Assembly: GCF_018998565.1 (NCBI RefSeq)
Contig: NZ_JAHNZO010000015.1
Span: 62,001 to 126,000 of the forward strand
Source: Paenibacillus oleatilyticus
GTDB lineage: Bacteria > Bacillota > Bacilli > Paenibacillales > NBRC-103111
Length of the DNA stretch: 64,000 nucleotides
Reading direction: 5' to 3'
Part shown: piece after piece, positions 63,052 through 64,000 of the stretch
Position numbering within the stretch: the first letter of the stretch is position 1
Layout of the letters: each line of letters begins with the position of its first letter
The notes under the pieces: generated by a model
What the model saw: only the letters and a program-made list of their open reading frames with translations
What the model was told of the DNA's origin: nothing
The model's database searches: none
Translations under genes and position numbers: made by a program

Positions 63052-63786
63052 ATGACCTTAGCTTACAAAATGCTCATCGCCGACGACGAGGACCGGATCC
63101 GCCGCATATTGAACCTGTATTTGAATAAAGACGGCGCCGCCGTGGACGAAACCGGAGACGGCACGCAGGCGCTGCAAATGGCTTTAGACCGCGATTACGA
63201 TATTTTGCTGCTCGATTGGATGATGCCCGGGCTGAACGGCCCTGAGATTTGCCGGCTGCTCAAACAGGTTAAGGCGACGCCGGTGATCCTGCTGACGGCC
63301 AAAGCGGACGAAAGCGACCGCCTCCTCGGCTTCGAAGCCGGGGCGGACGATTACGTCCTGAAGCCGTTCAGTCCGCGCGAGCTGATCTGCCGCATCCATG
63401 CCATTCTGAAGCGGACCGCTCCGGGAAGGCTCCGGCTGGAGAACAAATCGCGCCACGACATCGTGCTGCCGCATTTGGTCATCGAGCACCTGGCCCGGCG
63501 TGTGCTGATCGAAGGTCACGAGATCGCTCTGACTTTGAAGGAGTACGACTTGCTGCGTTATTTTGCCTTGAACGAGAACAAGACGTTGACCCGCGAAGAG
63601 CTGCTGAAGGAGGTATGGAAGTACGAGGTGATTGTGGATTTTCGGACGGTGGACTCCCATATCCGGCGCATCCGGGAAAAAATGCACGCCGTCTCGCCGC
63701 ATGCCGCCTCGATGCTTCGCACGGTCTGGGGCATAGGCTACCGCCTGGATGTGCCCGCTTCCTTCGCCCGCGGAGGGGGCGCCTAG
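63052..63786 (+). CDS. OmpR-family response regulator, no kinase gene downstream
   Basis: A 244-residue regulator. Receiver domain with acidic DDED at 11-14, phospho-acceptor Asp55 in LLLDWMMPGLNG and a lysine in VLKPFSPREL. Winged-helix domain ends in LRTVWGIGYRLDV. GGAGGAA is before the ATG. The place where a kinase gene normally follows is instead occupied by a terminator and a reading frame on the other strand. By location it may, like ResD, control respiratory genes. Confidence 0.9.
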   Translation: MTLAYKMLIADDEDRIRRILNLYLNKDGAAVDETGDGTQALQMALDRDYDILLLDWMMPGLNGPEICRLLKQVKATPVILLTAKADESDRLLGFEAGADDYVLKPFSPRELICRIHAILKRTAPGRLRLENKSRHDIVLPHLVIEHLARRVLIEGHEIALTLKEYDLLRYFALNENKTLTREELLKEVWKYEVIVDFRTVDSHIRRIREKMHAVSPHAASMLRTVWGIGYRLDVPASFARGGGA

Positions 63787-63821
63787 CCCCGGTTCGGGAC
63801 CGTCCTCCGTACCGGGTGCAG

Positions 63822-63850
63822 AAAAGAGCCGCTTCCGAACGAGGCGGCTT
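63822..63850. terminator. Hairpin after the response regulator gene
   Basis: AGCCGC (63827-63832) and GCGGCT (63844-63849) form a stem. On the minus strand it is followed by four T residues, so it suits the leftward gene entering from the right edge as well. Confidence 0.6.
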
Positions 63851-63864
63851 GTCCGTCCTATGCG

Positions 63865-64000
63865 CTAATGAAGGTTAAAGGAAGCGTTGGCTCCCTTTTG
63901 GAAGACAACACGGTATGTATCCGGCTGCACCAGATTCACTTGTCGTTGACAAAAACGCTTTGGGCTACGGTAAGAAAGGCTCGAACGGCCGGCGAAGCAT
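63865..64000 (-). CDS. Possible C-terminal end of a gene entering from the right edge
   Basis: The minus strand has an open frame that ends at TAG (63865) with protein-like sequence QVNLVQPDTYRVVFQKGANA. Upstream another frame also reads like protein (SPAVRAFLTVAQSVFVNDK) and ends exactly where the first becomes plausible. This suggests one gene with a frameshift near 63936-63945, or a sequencing error. Only about 45 codons are visible; the family is not recognisable. Confidence 0.35.
   Translation of the reverse strand, partial: CFAGRSSLSYRSPKRFCQRQVNLVQPDTYRVVFQKGANASFNLH

Noticed and set aside
60028..63786. The two response regulators as one two-component pair
   Set aside because: Both are receiver/DNA-binding proteins of different families, and neither has a histidine kinase domain.
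1..64000. tRNA, rRNA, CRISPR or prophage genes
   Set aside because: No cloverleaf, ribosomal sequence, regularly spaced repeats or phage structural genes were recognised by eye. A tRNA scan could still find a short gene that I missed.

Overview
This window looks like a chromosomal segment of a Paenibacillus-type member of the Bacillota. I infer this from gene content: a LipO/LplB/YtcP-type sugar importer with a membrane-anchored YesN-like AraC regulator, a BceRS-type two-component system with its transporter, a FadR/Etf beta-oxidation regulon, a Ycl-type siderophore importer, an ECF sigma factor with a DUF4179 partner, and strong AGGAGG ribosome binding sites. No rRNA, tRNA or CRISPR array was seen.

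Layout. 1-801: a ROK repressor cut by the left edge. 1087-7195: two ECF sigma genes with nearly identical upstream elements, a racemase/exporter/Lrp set, and a very large DUF4179 anti-sigma-like protein. 7376-14166: a BceRS-like two-component system followed by an ABC-2-type transporter (one ATPase, two permeases) and a BceAB-type transporter. 14228-27132: a fatty-acid degradation block with a leftward seven-gene run (fadF-like, fadN, fadA, fadE, acyl-CoA ligase, hotdog thioesterase, SCP2) and a rightward fadR-etfB-etfA, separated by a FadR box. 27152-27436: a 285-bp nested inverted repeat. 27442-31746: a YtoI-like CBS/DRTGG regulator, a decayed PadR/monooxygenase locus, an lgt paralogue, a TipA-like MerR regulator without an ATG start, and a small YhfH-like protein.

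31766-34915: the glyoxylate shunt (aceB, aceA) with a small zinc-ribbon gene. 35165-41537: a small unknown gene, the sugar importer and its divergent sensor-regulator. 41621-45313: a Fur-controlled siderophore importer (Ycl order). 45527-49355: a secreted beta-helix protein with an X2 domain, an AraC regulator and an HxlR regulator. 49525-50373: an AHL-lactonase-like metallo-hydrolase. 50470-56240: two cobalamin riboswitches, one before cbiMNQO (cobalt uptake) and one before metE (B12-independent methionine synthase), so vitamin B12 status sets both. 56434-57666: a secreted GH16 glucanase with a cre site. 57944-59985: an AT-richer ArsR/MFS pair ending in a broken ISL3 transposase. 60028-63786: cytochrome c, SCO and CtaG genes flanked by two response regulators without visible kinases. 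A further reading frame enters at the right edge.

The points most worth a second look are the 285-bp nested palindrome, the duplicated ECF upstream element, the palindrome and 11-bp-phased repeats in the Bce-like locus, the short open frame running into the metE riboswitch terminator, the deletion scar at 29189, and several genes with unusual starts or apparent frameshifts. I did not find a convincing wholly new multi-gene system.
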